The notes beneath the pieces were generated by a model that was not told the origin of the DNA, did not search any database, and was given only the letters and a program-made list of their open reading frames with translations. A stretch of 30,999 nt of DNA from a virus: positions 1-30,999 of the IMG/VR virus record IMGVR_UViG_3300032285_001053; one strand, 5' to 3'. The translations under genes and the position numbers were made by a program. Below are positions 24,492 to 30,999 of this stretch, in pieces (the stretch's first letter is position 1; each line of letters starts with the position of its first letter).

Positions 24492-26237
24492 ATGAGTTGG
24501 AAGAAATTTTTTACACCAGTGCCTATGGGTTCTACTCAGAGCAGATCAGCCGTGGGCAGTGGTTTAACTACTGGCGGTGTTGGGCCAGCTAGAACTAACT
24601 ATTCCAGCTACTTACCGGATGTTTATAGCGGTAGTCCAAATAGGATAGAGCGTTATAATCAATATGAAACAATGGATAGCGACCCAGAAGTTAATGCGGC
24701 ATTGGATATCTTAGCAGAGTTTACAACTCAAAAAGAAAAATCAGGACACAGTGCATTCAGCATCGATTGGCGAAGCAAAGCTACTAATGCTGAGGTTAAG
24801 ATCTTAACAGAATATCTTAATCAATGGAGCAAGCTACAGCAGTTTGACACACGTATTTTCCGTATATTGCGCAACACATTTAAGTATGGCGACAGTTTTT
24901 TCATCCGCGATCCAGAAAATCAAAAATGGTACTACATAGATCCTAATAAGGTTGTAAAGATCATTGCTAATGAAAGCGAAGGCAAGAAACCTGAGCAGTA
25001 TATCATACGTGATTTGAACCCAAATTTTATGAATCTAGTGACTACTGCTATTAGTCCTAATGTACGTGATTATAACAAAGGTGGTACGCAGAGTCAAACA
25101 GGGCAAGGTGGCGGAACTGCCGCACGTGGTATGAGCGGAGTATTTTCTGCAACAAGCAGTGGTCGATTTGACAAGAAAGACAACGAGTATGCCATCGACT
25201 CTGAGCACGTTATACACCTAAGTCTAAGCGAAGGTTTGGATAATAACTATCCATTTGGTAATAGCCTTCTTGAAAATATTTTTAAAGTCTACAAGCAAAA
25301 AGAATTGCTCGAAGATGCTATCTTAATCTATCGCATACAACGTGCTCCGGAGCGACGAATATTCCATATCGACGTGGGAAATATGCCCAGCCACTTGGCT
25401 ATGGCGTTTGTAGAACGTGTAAAAGATCAGATACACCAACGACGTATTCCAAGCCAGAACGGCGGTGGACAAAACGTCATCGACAGCGCATACAATCCAT
25501 TAAGTATCAACGAAGATTACTTTTTCCCCAAGAGTGCAGATGGACGCGGCAGCGATGTAACTACGCTTCCAGGTGGTACAAACCTTGGCGAAATTGATGA
25601 TTTAAAGTATTTTACCAACAAGCTATTCCGTGGTTTGCGAATTCCTAGTAGCTATTTGCCAACAGGCGCAGACGACAGTCAAAGCAGTTATAACGACGGT
25701 CGCGTAGGCACAGCTTACATACAAGAGCTACGTTTTAACAAGTATTGCGAACGTTTGCAAGCCCTAGTTTGTAAGGTTTTTGACGAAGAATTTAAACGTT
25801 ATATCTATACAAGAGGAGTTAATATTGACTCTACATTGTTTGATCTTAAGTTCAATCCTCCGCTAAATTTTGCAAGTTCAAGACAAGCAAGCCTTGATGC
25901 AGAACGCATTGCCAGCTTTACACAAGTCGCGGCATTGCCGTATGTTAGCCATAGATTTGCACTAAAACGCTTCTTAGGATTGAACGAAGACGAGATGGCA
26001 GAAAATGAACGCATGTGGGCTGAAGAACAAGGAACAGGACAAGCTACTGGTACAGATAGTGCTGGAGAATTGCGCAGTGCTGGCTTGAGCGCAGGCGGTA
26101 TTGCCGGCGACCTGGGTGACGAAGGCGACTTATCTGCACCTGATGATATGTCAGAACTTGCTCCAGAACCTGGAGCAACACCTAGTCCAGGAGGAGCGGC
26201 AGCGGCAGCGCCTACAACTCCACCGCCAACGGTATAA
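24492..26237 (+). CDS. gp20: Portal vertex protein gp20
   Basis: The 581-residue product is the T4-type portal, forming the dodecameric ring through which DNA is packed and the tail is joined. Diagnostic segments are RIERYNQYETMDSDPEVNAA and LDILAEFTTQ near residues 50-85, RILRNTFKYGDSFFIRD at about 125, YPFGNSLLENIFKVYKQKE near 255, and ILIYRIQRAPERRIFHIDVG near 280. FTNKLFRGLRIPSSYLP and ELRFNKYCERLQ follow at about 380-420. T4 gp20 is 524 residues; the extra length is a Gly/Gln-rich insertion near 197-222 and an Asp/Ala/Pro-rich tail. AAGGA overlaps the previous stop and precedes the ATG by about 12 nt. A late promoter for the next gene overlaps its stop codon. Confidence 0.95.
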   Translation: MSWKKFFTPVPMGSTQSRSAVGSGLTTGGVGPARTNYSSYLPDVYSGSPNRIERYNQYETMDSDPEVNAALDILAEFTTQKEKSGHSAFSIDWRSKATNAEVKILTEYLNQWSKLQQFDTRIFRILRNTFKYGDSFFIRDPENQKWYYIDPNKVVKIIANESEGKKPEQYIIRDLNPNFMNLVTTAISPNVRDYNKGGTQSQTGQGGGTAARGMSGVFSATSSGRFDKKDNEYAIDSEHVIHLSLSEGLDNNYPFGNSLLENIFKVYKQKELLEDAILIYRIQRAPERRIFHIDVGNMPSHLAMAFVERVKDQIHQRRIPSQNGGGQNVIDSAYNPLSINEDYFFPKSADGRGSDVTTLPGGTNLGEIDDLKYFTNKLFRGLRIPSSYLPTGADDSQSSYNDGRVGTAYIQELRFNKYCERLQALVCKVFDEEFKRYIYTRGVNIDSTLFDLKFNPPLNFASSRQASLDAERIASFTQVAALPYVSHRFALKRFLGLNEDEMAENERMWAEEQGTGQATGTDSAGELRSAGLSAGGIAGDLGDEGDLSAPDDMSELAPEPGATPSPGGAAAAAPTTPPPTV

Positions 26238-26240
26238 ATA
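26233..26240 (+). promoter_or_regulatory. Late promoter (TATAAATA) at the end of gp20
   Basis: A perfect T4 late octamer overlaps the last portal codons and the TAA stop. It ends only 4 nt before the next ATG at 26245, so an RNA from it would start at about that ATG. Confidence 0.75.
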
Positions 26241-26244
26241 TAAG

Positions 26245-26487
26245 ATGATCCTAAGAGAATTATTCTATATCGATTCTAATACTCGCCACATAGCCAATGA
26301 TCTGCGCTATAATCCCATGCGAGATCAGAGTCAAATGCACAGAAAAGACACGAGAAAGACTCGTCTTACGCTGTCGCAGATCAATGAATTAAGAAAATCT
26401 AGTGAAGCACATATACTAGAACAAGAAACAGAGCTAGATTTCATACACAAGATGTATGCCAAGCCACCTGAGCAACCAGCCACTTAA
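26245..26487 (+). CDS. Small basic protein between portal and core genes
   Basis: The 80-residue product reads MILRELFYIDSNT at the N-terminus, then a basic middle (MHRKDTRKTRLTLSQ) and a helical, Glu-rich end (SEAHILEQETELDFIHKMY). The frame is open further upstream inside gp20, but ATG 26245 is the sensible start because it follows the portal stop and the late promoter. No SD sequence precedes it. T4 has genes 67 and 68 here, coding small prohead core components; this gene holds the first of those positions. It is not clearly homologous by eye. A role in prohead assembly is inferred from position only. Confidence 0.7.
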   Translation: MILRELFYIDSNTRHIANDLRYNPMRDQSQMHRKDTRKTRLTLSQINELRKSSEAHILEQETELDFIHKMYAKPPEQPAT

Positions 26488-26537
26488 GACCAAATCACTC
26501 GATTTTAGGGTATTATAGCACTATTTTATCAATATAG

Positions 26538-26545
26538 TGTAAATA
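26538..26545 (+). promoter_or_regulatory. Probable late promoter (TGTAAATA) for the acidic core gene
   Basis: TGTAAATA differs from the late octamer at one base. It would give a leader of about 37 nt carrying AGGAGAAA before the ATG at 26588. A 6-bp inverted repeat (CACTAT at 26519, ATAGTG at 26534) overlaps its upstream edge. The 100-nt gap holds nothing else. Confidence 0.5.
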
Positions 26546-26587
26546 TCTTACAGCCTTGTATAACCAATATCACAGGAGAAACAAACA

Positions 26588-27610
26588 ATGACTGACCGTT
26601 CACAATTTGAAGCCATGCTTGAGGCTTTGATCAATGAAGATCAAGAAACAGCAAAAGAATTATTTCACAACATCGTAGTTGCTAAGTCACGCGAAATCTA
26701 TGAAGAACTTCTAGAGTCTGATTTTGGTAAACCAGAAGAAGATAAGGAAGATGATTCAGCAGAAGATGACAGCGATGCAGATGACAGCGATGCAGATGAC
26801 ATCGGCGGTGATGCTACTGACGATCTAGAATCAGACGTTGATGCAGACATGGGCGGCGATGATGACGAAGCCGGTGGCGAAGACGAAGATATGGAAGATC
26901 GTGTGCAGGATCTAGAAGATGCACTAGAAGATCTAAAAGCAGAATTTGAACAGCTAATGGCTGGAGAAGAAGGCGAAGAAGAACACGGCGACATGTTTGG
27001 CGGTGAAGAAGAGCCAGATATGGGCGGTGAAGAAGAGCCAGATATGGGCATGGATTCCGATATGGAAGATGAAAGCATGGGTAGCGACAATGTAACACAT
27101 GTCGTACATCACAATGCTAATGACACAGATATGCCATATGAATCATATGCTAGCGACGAAGATTTGATCCGTGAATACGTAGAAAAAGTAGGCATGGACT
27201 GGGATAAAGCCGCTATTGGACAAGAAGGCAAGCCAGTTGGCGCTGCCGCTGGTTCAGTAACTGGTTCAGTTAATACTAAATCTATCGTAGACAATATGAA
27301 GAACGATATGGGCGGTACTGTTGCTAATATTGCACAAGGTCACGTAGAAGTACACGGTGACGCTGGTACAAAGAGCAAGGTAGAAGGTCCAGGCGTAATG
27401 AAGCCAAGCGTTGTTCCAAATCCAGATGCTAAGGGCAATATCAATGTTCCAGGCGGAAAAGCTGGTAAGACTGGTTTCAAGACCCAAGTAAAGGGTGGCG
27501 GAATCGATCGTCAAGCCGGATTTAATCAACCAGGCAAGCAAGTAGGTGCAACTGATTCTAGTGGACGTGGCGAAAGCAACACCAAGAGTATCGTTAAAGC
27601 ACGTAAGTAA
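26588..27610 (+). CDS. Acidic prohead core protein (gp67/gp68 position)
   Basis: The 340-residue product has three parts. Residues 1-48 are a helical head ending SREIYEELLESDFGK. Residues about 49-165 are extremely acidic, with Asp/Glu runs, DSDADD repeats and two EEEPDMGG units. Residues 166-340 are Gly/Lys/Val rich and basic, with NTKSIV occurring twice (near residues 230 and 333). Position between portal and protease matches T4 genes 67/68, whose products are acidic scaffold-core components cut by the gp21 protease. The length is far greater than T4 gp67 (80 residues). AGGAG precedes the ATG by about 9 nt. Core function is inferred from position and acidity. Confidence 0.65.
   Translation: MTDRSQFEAMLEALINEDQETAKELFHNIVVAKSREIYEELLESDFGKPEEDKEDDSAEDDSDADDSDADDIGGDATDDLESDVDADMGGDDDEAGGEDEDMEDRVQDLEDALEDLKAEFEQLMAGEEGEEEHGDMFGGEEEPDMGGEEEPDMGMDSDMEDESMGSDNVTHVVHHNANDTDMPYESYASDEDLIREYVEKVGMDWDKAAIGQEGKPVGAAAGSVTGSVNTKSIVDNMKNDMGGTVANIAQGHVEVHGDAGTKSKVEGPGVMKPSVVPNPDAKGNINVPGGKAGKTGFKTQVKGGGIDRQAGFNQPGKQVGATDSSGRGESNTKSIVKARK
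26768..26800 (+). repeat. 15-bp tandem repeat (2.2 copies) in the acidic gene
   Basis: GACAGCGATGCAGAT occurs twice back to back (26768-26782 and 26783-26797), followed by GAC. It encodes the DSDAD repeat and keeps the frame. Confidence 0.9.
26999..27046 (+). repeat. 24-bp tandem repeat (2 copies) in the acidic gene
   Basis: Two identical 24-bp units lie at 26999-27022 and 27023-27046 and encode GGEEEPDM twice. Perfect identity indicates a recent duplication. Confidence 0.9.
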
Positions 27611-27632
27611 TTAAGAAGAGTACATAGAAAAT

Positions 27633-28262
27633 ATGTCACTATACCTCCGAGAGAATCTCAGTTTCAACGAAGCACAGATGATCGTTGAATCTGATGACAA
27701 AGAAGGGAAGAACTTGTACATGTCGGGTATCTGCATCCAAGGCGGTATTCGAAATGCAAATCAACGAGTCTACCCTGTGAGCGAAATTGGCAAGGCTGTC
27801 AAAACCCTTAACGATCAGATTCAAAACGGTTACAGCGTTCTCGGAGAAGTAGATCATCCAGATGATCTAAAAATTAACCTGGACCGTGTCAGTCACATGA
27901 TAGTCAATATGTGGATGGACGGTCCAAATGGTTACGGCAAATTGAAAGTTTTGCCAACCCCTATGGGACAACTAATACGCACGATGCTGGAAAGCGGAGT
28001 TAAGTTAGGCGTTTCAAGTCGCGGATCCGGAAACGTCAAGTCTGACGGATCCGGTGAAGTATCGGATTTTGAGATTATCACAGTAGATATGGTAGCTCAA
28101 CCTAGTGCTCCGGGAGCATACCCAACACCAATTTATGAACACCTTATGAATAATAAGGGAGGATTAAATGCCTTACGCATAGCGCAAGAGGTCAAGGGAG
28201 ATCCTAAAGCACAGAAATATCTCAAAGAGAGCTTATTATCGATAATAAGCAGACTCCAATAA
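27633..28262 (+). CDS. gp21: Prohead core protease gp21
   Basis: The 209-residue product is the serine protease that matures the T4-type prohead by cutting the scaffold, core and capsid proteins after a small-residue-Glu pattern. Family marks are GICIQGGIRNANQRVYP near 32-48, the catalytic-His block LGEVDHPDD (H75) and the catalytic-Ser block KLGVSSRGSG (S128/S129). ITVDMVAQPSAPGA follows near 149. Length is close to T4 gp21 (212 residues). Its first residues, MSLYLRENLSFNEAQMI, look like a pro-segment. The ATG has only a weak purine-rich site (AAGAAGAG). It lies between the acidic core gene and the scaffold gene, as in T4. Confidence 0.95.
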   Translation: MSLYLRENLSFNEAQMIVESDDKEGKNLYMSGICIQGGIRNANQRVYPVSEIGKAVKTLNDQIQNGYSVLGEVDHPDDLKINLDRVSHMIVNMWMDGPNGYGKLKVLPTPMGQLIRTMLESGVKLGVSSRGSGNVKSDGSGEVSDFEIITVDMVAQPSAPGAYPTPIYEHLMNNKGGLNALRIAQEVKGDPKAQKYLKESLLSIISRLQ

Positions 28263-28277
28263 CAAGGAGAATCATAT

Positions 28278-29387
28278 ATGTTGGATGCACTAAAACAGTT
28301 ATTTGAAAACAATGTGATTTCTGAAGAGATCCAAGAGTCAATTCAAGCCGCTTGGGATTCAAAATTAAATGAAGCCCGTAGCGAGTTGACACAACAACTA
28401 CGCGAAGAATTCAGCAGAAAATACGAACATGATAAAGGTGTTATGATCGAAGCCGTCGATAAGATGATTTCTGATCAACTAGCAACTGAAATCGTTGAGT
28501 TTGCTGAAGATCGCAAGCAGTTGGCAGAGATGAAAGTCAAAGCCGCTAAGAAAGCTAAACAAGATGCCAAGATGATGAAGGAATTTGTCACTCGTCAGCT
28601 AGCTAGCGAAGTACTAGAACTGCACGAAGATCAGAAGGTAATGGCAAATAAATTTGCTACACTAGAAAAATTCGTAGTTGAAGCTCTTGCTCAGGAAATT
28701 GCAGAGTTTTACAAAGACAAGCAAGACCTTGCTGAGACCAAGGTACGTCTAGTCCGTGAAGGACGTGAACAGCTTGCTAAGGTAAAAGAACAGTTTGTAC
28801 AACGTGCGGCATCGATGGTTGATCAAGTTGTGACAGAAGGACTACGTTCCGAAATGTCTAGCTTGAAAGAGGACATCGAGGCAGCTCGTCGCATAGACTT
28901 TGGTCGTAAGATTTTCGAAGCTTTTGCTAGCGAATATCAGACCAGTTACTTAAATGAGAAATCAGAAACTGCAAAATTGCTCAAGGTCATAGATCTAAAA
29001 ACCGCTGAACTTACAGAAGCGCAAGCCCATGTAGTAATGGCACAAAAGGTTATAGAAAGCAAGAAAGCAGAAGCTCATAAGCTACATGAAAGCATTGAGC
29101 GTCAGAAGGTCATGAATGAATTGTTAGCTCCTCTAAACAAGGAACAACAAAACATTATGAGTGAACTGATGGAGACTGTAAAGACTTCAAGACTTGTAGA
29201 AAGTTTTGACAAGTATCTACCAGCTGTAGTGGCAGGTAAGGCTCCTCAGAAACAAAAAGAAAATCAAAGACAGGCACTAGTAGAGGCTAAAGAGATAACA
29301 GGGAACAAGGTTTCCAACACCACACGTAGCAGCGAGAGCGACAGCAATATCATCGATATACGTCGTTTAGCTGGACTAAAAATTTAA
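28278..29387 (+). CDS. gp22: Prohead scaffold protein gp22
   Basis: The 369-residue product is nearly all charged helix and should form the internal prohead scaffold. It begins MLDALKQLFENNVISEEIQ. From about 70 to 190 there are imperfect repeats of an AxEIxEFxxDxxxLAExK pattern (IVEFAEDRKQLAEMKVK, VLELHEDQKVMANKFAT and IAEFYKDKQDLAETKVR). A further coiled coil follows, and the protein ends IIDIRRLAGLK. T4 gp22 is 269 residues. AAGGAG lies about 8 nt before the ATG. The order protease, scaffold, capsid is the T4 order, and the gp21 protease should destroy this protein during maturation. Confidence 0.92.
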   Translation: MLDALKQLFENNVISEEIQESIQAAWDSKLNEARSELTQQLREEFSRKYEHDKGVMIEAVDKMISDQLATEIVEFAEDRKQLAEMKVKAAKKAKQDAKMMKEFVTRQLASEVLELHEDQKVMANKFATLEKFVVEALAQEIAEFYKDKQDLAETKVRLVREGREQLAKVKEQFVQRAASMVDQVVTEGLRSEMSSLKEDIEAARRIDFGRKIFEAFASEYQTSYLNEKSETAKLLKVIDLKTAELTEAQAHVVMAQKVIESKKAEAHKLHESIERQKVMNELLAPLNKEQQNIMSELMETVKTSRLVESFDKYLPAVVAGKAPQKQKENQRQALVEAKEITGNKVSNTTRSSESDSNIIDIRRLAGLKI

Positions 29388-29398
29388 GGAGAAATTAA

Positions 29399-30571
29399 AT
29401 GTCAGAACTACTAAACGGACGTTGGCAGGAAACTAAAGAAGCACTTTTAGAAGGCCTACAAGGCACTAAAAAGTCAGTAATGTCGGTCACACTAGAAAAT
29501 ACTCGCAAGTATTTGATGGAGTCCCCAACTGCTGGTGCTACTTCTGCCGGTAACGTCGCAACATTAAATCGCGTGATTCTTCCAGTAATCCGTCGCGTTA
29601 TGCCAACAGTCATTGCTAATGAATTGTTAGGCGTACAGCCAATGACTGGTCCAGTTGGTCAGATCCACACTCTACGTGTTCGCTATGCAGACACTTCGAC
29701 TGGTTCTGGTGTAACAGCTGGTGAAGAGGCACTAAGCCCATTCAAGATTGCAGAAGCCTATTCTGGTAACGCTTCAGCCACAGCTAAGGCAGCTTCAACA
29801 GCTACCCTAGAAGGCCAAGCTGGTAACAGAATGAGCATTCAAATCTTGAAACAAACAGTTGAAGCTAAGACACGTAAGCTATCAGCTCGTTGGACTTTTG
29901 AAGCCGCTCAAGATGCTCAAGCACAACAAGGCATCGACGTTGAAGCAGAAATCATGGCAGCTCTTGCTCAAGAAATTACTGCTGAAATCGACCAAGAAAT
30001 CCTAGCTAGCTTGTTAACACTTGCTGGTTCAGATACAGAGACTTATAACCAAGCCGCTGTATCAGGTACTGCAACATTCGTTGGTGACGAACATGCCGCA
30101 TTGGCAATTCAGATCAACCGCGTTGCTAACTTGATCGCTCAACGTACACGTCGTGGTGCAGGTAACTGGGCAGTTGTTTCCCCATTTGCTTTAACCATCC
30201 TACAATCTGCTACTACTAGCGCATTTGCTCGTACTACAGAAGGTACGTTCGAAGCTCCAACTAACACTAAGTTCGTTGGTACATTGAACAATGCGATGAA
30301 GGTATATGTTAACTCATATGCTCAAGATTCAACATCTATCCTAATTGGATATAAGGGTGCTAGCGAGTCTGATGCTCCTGCATTCTACTGCCCATACATC
30401 CCATTGATGTCAAGCGGTGTTGTTCTTGACCCAACAACATTCGAACCAGTCGTTTCATTCATGACACGTTATGGTTACGTAGAACTAAGCAACACTGCAT
30501 CGTCTCTAGGCAATGCGGCTGACTACTTAGGTCGTGTTGGTATCACTAACGCAAACGTAAAATTCAGCTAA
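29399..30571 (+). CDS. gp23: Major capsid protein gp23
   Basis: The 390-residue product is the T4-type HK97-fold capsid protein. The core RVILPVIRRVMPTVIANELL, then GVQPMTGPVGQIHTLRVRY near 60-100, is diagnostic, as are QDAQAQQGIDVEAEIMAAL and GNWAVVSPFALTIL further on. A gp21 cleavage site is visible at KYLME/SPTAGATSAG (after E41), agreeing with the (L/I)xE rule known from T4. Removal of the first 41 residues would leave about 349. T4 gp23 is 521 residues, so this is a short form that probably lacks the T4 insertion domain. AAGGAGAAA precedes the ATG by about 6 nt. A strong terminator follows. Confidence 0.95.
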   Translation: MSELLNGRWQETKEALLEGLQGTKKSVMSVTLENTRKYLMESPTAGATSAGNVATLNRVILPVIRRVMPTVIANELLGVQPMTGPVGQIHTLRVRYADTSTGSGVTAGEEALSPFKIAEAYSGNASATAKAASTATLEGQAGNRMSIQILKQTVEAKTRKLSARWTFEAAQDAQAQQGIDVEAEIMAALAQEITAEIDQEILASLLTLAGSDTETYNQAAVSGTATFVGDEHAALAIQINRVANLIAQRTRRGAGNWAVVSPFALTILQSATTSAFARTTEGTFEAPTNTKFVGTLNNAMKVYVNSYAQDSTSILIGYKGASESDAPAFYCPYIPLMSSGVVLDPTTFEPVVSFMTRYGYVELSNTASSLGNAADYLGRVGITNANVKFS

Positions 30572-30598
30572 TCAGCTGTTTTATACAGACGCAATGCG

Positions 30599-30625
30599 AA
30601 AGGGCTCTTCGGAGCCCTTTTTCAT
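30599..30625 (+). terminator. Rho-independent terminator after gp23
   Basis: AAAGGGCTC, loop TTCG, GAGCCCTTT form a perfect 9-bp stem with a stable UUCG loop, followed by TT and a T-rich tail. It starts 28 nt after the capsid stop and closes the capsid transcript. Confidence 0.95.
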
Positions 30626-30630
30626 TTATA

Positions 30631-30638
30631 GCTAAATA
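30631..30638 (+). promoter_or_regulatory. Probable late promoter (GCTAAATA) for the last gene
   Basis: GCTAAATA follows the terminator directly. It keeps TAAATA but differs from the T4 octamer in the first two bases; CTAAATA-type late boxes are known in cyanophages. It would give a leader of about 85 nt. Confidence 0.55.
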
Positions 30639-30647
30639 CAAAGTACG

Positions 30648-30705
30648 GTTCACAATGGTGTGAACTTTATGCGGAAATCCAACCGCGTACGGCCTAGAAC
30701 GCCGT
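30648..30705 (+). promoter_or_regulatory. Structured 5' leader of the last gene
   Basis: Three stems follow one another. GTTCACA (30648-30654) pairs with TGTGAAC (30659-30665) over ATGG. GCGG (30671) pairs with CCGC (30683). ACGGC (30689-30693) pairs with GCCGT (30701-30705), followed by a run of four T, like a weak attenuator. The ribosome site AAGGAGAA lies beyond them. No known riboswitch class is evident. Confidence 0.5.
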
Positions 30706-30728
30706 GTTTTCATAAGGAGAAAATAAAA

Positions 30729-30999
30729 TGGGACGTCCTCTTAATCACAGATATTTCGGTGACCTAAACATCTTTGCTTCAGGTTTAGACCTAGGCGGAG
30801 AAGGCATTGACAGTATTACACTAGGCGCGGCAAACAATTCATCAGGTTACACCGCAGGTGCAACACAGATTAGTATTGCGGCTCCAGCTATTGCAGGCGG
30901 TCGTACAGCAACAGCGGCTCTAGTAGTAGGCCCAGCAGGTGCATTGTTAACTATTGCGGCTGGTACATCTGGTACTAACGTAACAACATTAACTGGTTC
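30729..30999 (+). CDS. Virion-type protein, Gly/Ala/Thr-rich (partial, C-terminus off the window)
   Basis: The frame opens with ATG 30729 behind AAGGAGAA and stays open for 90 codons to the window edge. It begins MGRPLNHRYFGDLNIFASG and continues with small-residue, beta-prone sequence (ITLGAANNSSGYTAGATQI, then GGRTATAALVVGPAGALL). The MGRPLN(H/K)RYFG opening is, as I recall, typical of structural proteins following gp23 in marine T4-like phages. Function is not known; a capsid decoration or tail-associated protein is possible. It has its own late promoter and structured leader after the capsid terminator, so it is expressed separately from gp23. Confidence 0.75.

Noticed and set aside
26101-26244. 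Longer form of the 80-residue gene starting inside gp20
   Set aside because: The upstream part is an out-of-frame reading of the conserved portal tail; the late promoter and ATG 26245 fit better.
26698-27098. Minus-strand Ser/Pro-rich and Arg/Leu/His-rich frames opposite the acidic gene
   Set aside because: They are mirror effects of repetitive Asp/Glu codons on the other strand and have no start signals or neighbours.
30648-30705. Known riboswitch in the leader of the last gene
   Set aside because: The stems do not match any riboswitch class I can recognise, and no ligand-core motif is visible.

Overview
The window is part of the genome of a T4-like myovirus (contractile-tailed Caudoviricetes). 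The evidence is a set of T4-type structural and recombination genes recognisable by sequence: baseplate wedge gp6, gp25 and gp53; hub gp5; late sigma gp55; recombination nuclease gp47/gp46; portal gp20; prohead protease gp21; scaffold gp22; and major capsid gp23. T4-type late promoters (TATAAATA-like octamers) lie in front of many of them. The moderately AT-rich composition, short gp23, very long gp6 and giant wedge-position protein resemble marine or freshwater T4-like phages (cyanophage/pelagiphage type) more than coliphage T4. The host cannot be named from the window. I found no tRNA gene, CRISPR array, insertion sequence or integrase.

Layout. (1) Positions 1-15683, minus strand: a packed baseplate operon read right to left. 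It runs gp48/54-like, gp53, a hub-like 750-residue protein, gp5, gp25, gp6, then a giant protein of at least 2230 residues that runs off the left edge and carries four carbohydrate-binding-like modules. Gene junctions are TAATG overlaps or gaps of 1-9 nt. One late promoter starts the operon and a second sits before gp6. (2) Positions 15684-20058, plus strand: an early-type sigma70 promoter, then gp55, gp47, gp46, a small helical protein and a GIY-YIG nuclease, most joined by short overlaps. (3) Positions 20059-20546: about 490 nt with no normal gene, but with a string of hairpins and a broken-looking reading frame. (4) Positions 20560-24477: a late membrane protein, an inverted gp26-like gene, and a likely tape-measure protein. 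(5) Positions 24492-30571: the capsid cluster portal, small basic protein, acidic core protein, protease, scaffold, major capsid protein, closed by a strong terminator. (6) From 30729: the start of another virion protein behind a structured leader.

How the parts fit. An early promoter makes the late sigma factor and recombination nuclease. gp55 then directs RNA polymerase to the late octamers that drive baseplate, tail and capsid genes. The capsid genes follow the T4 order 20-(67/68)-21-22-23. The gp26-like gene lies back to back with the probable tape measure.

The most interesting signal is in the gp26-like gene. Its 3' end has a U UUU UUC slippery heptamer, an SD-like GGAG 8 nt upstream, and a perfect 10-bp stem starting 5 nt downstream. 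A 77-codon reading frame in the -1 frame follows and has no usable start codon at its upstream end. This predicts a programmed -1 frameshift yielding a 349-residue fusion, formally like the G/GT tail-assembly chaperones of lambda-like phages. Other notable signals are a duplicated promoter cassette with an exactly spaced upstream motif before both baseplate promoters, late promoters placed 4-5 nt before start codons (possible leaderless genes), and late promoters whose predicted start sites abut.
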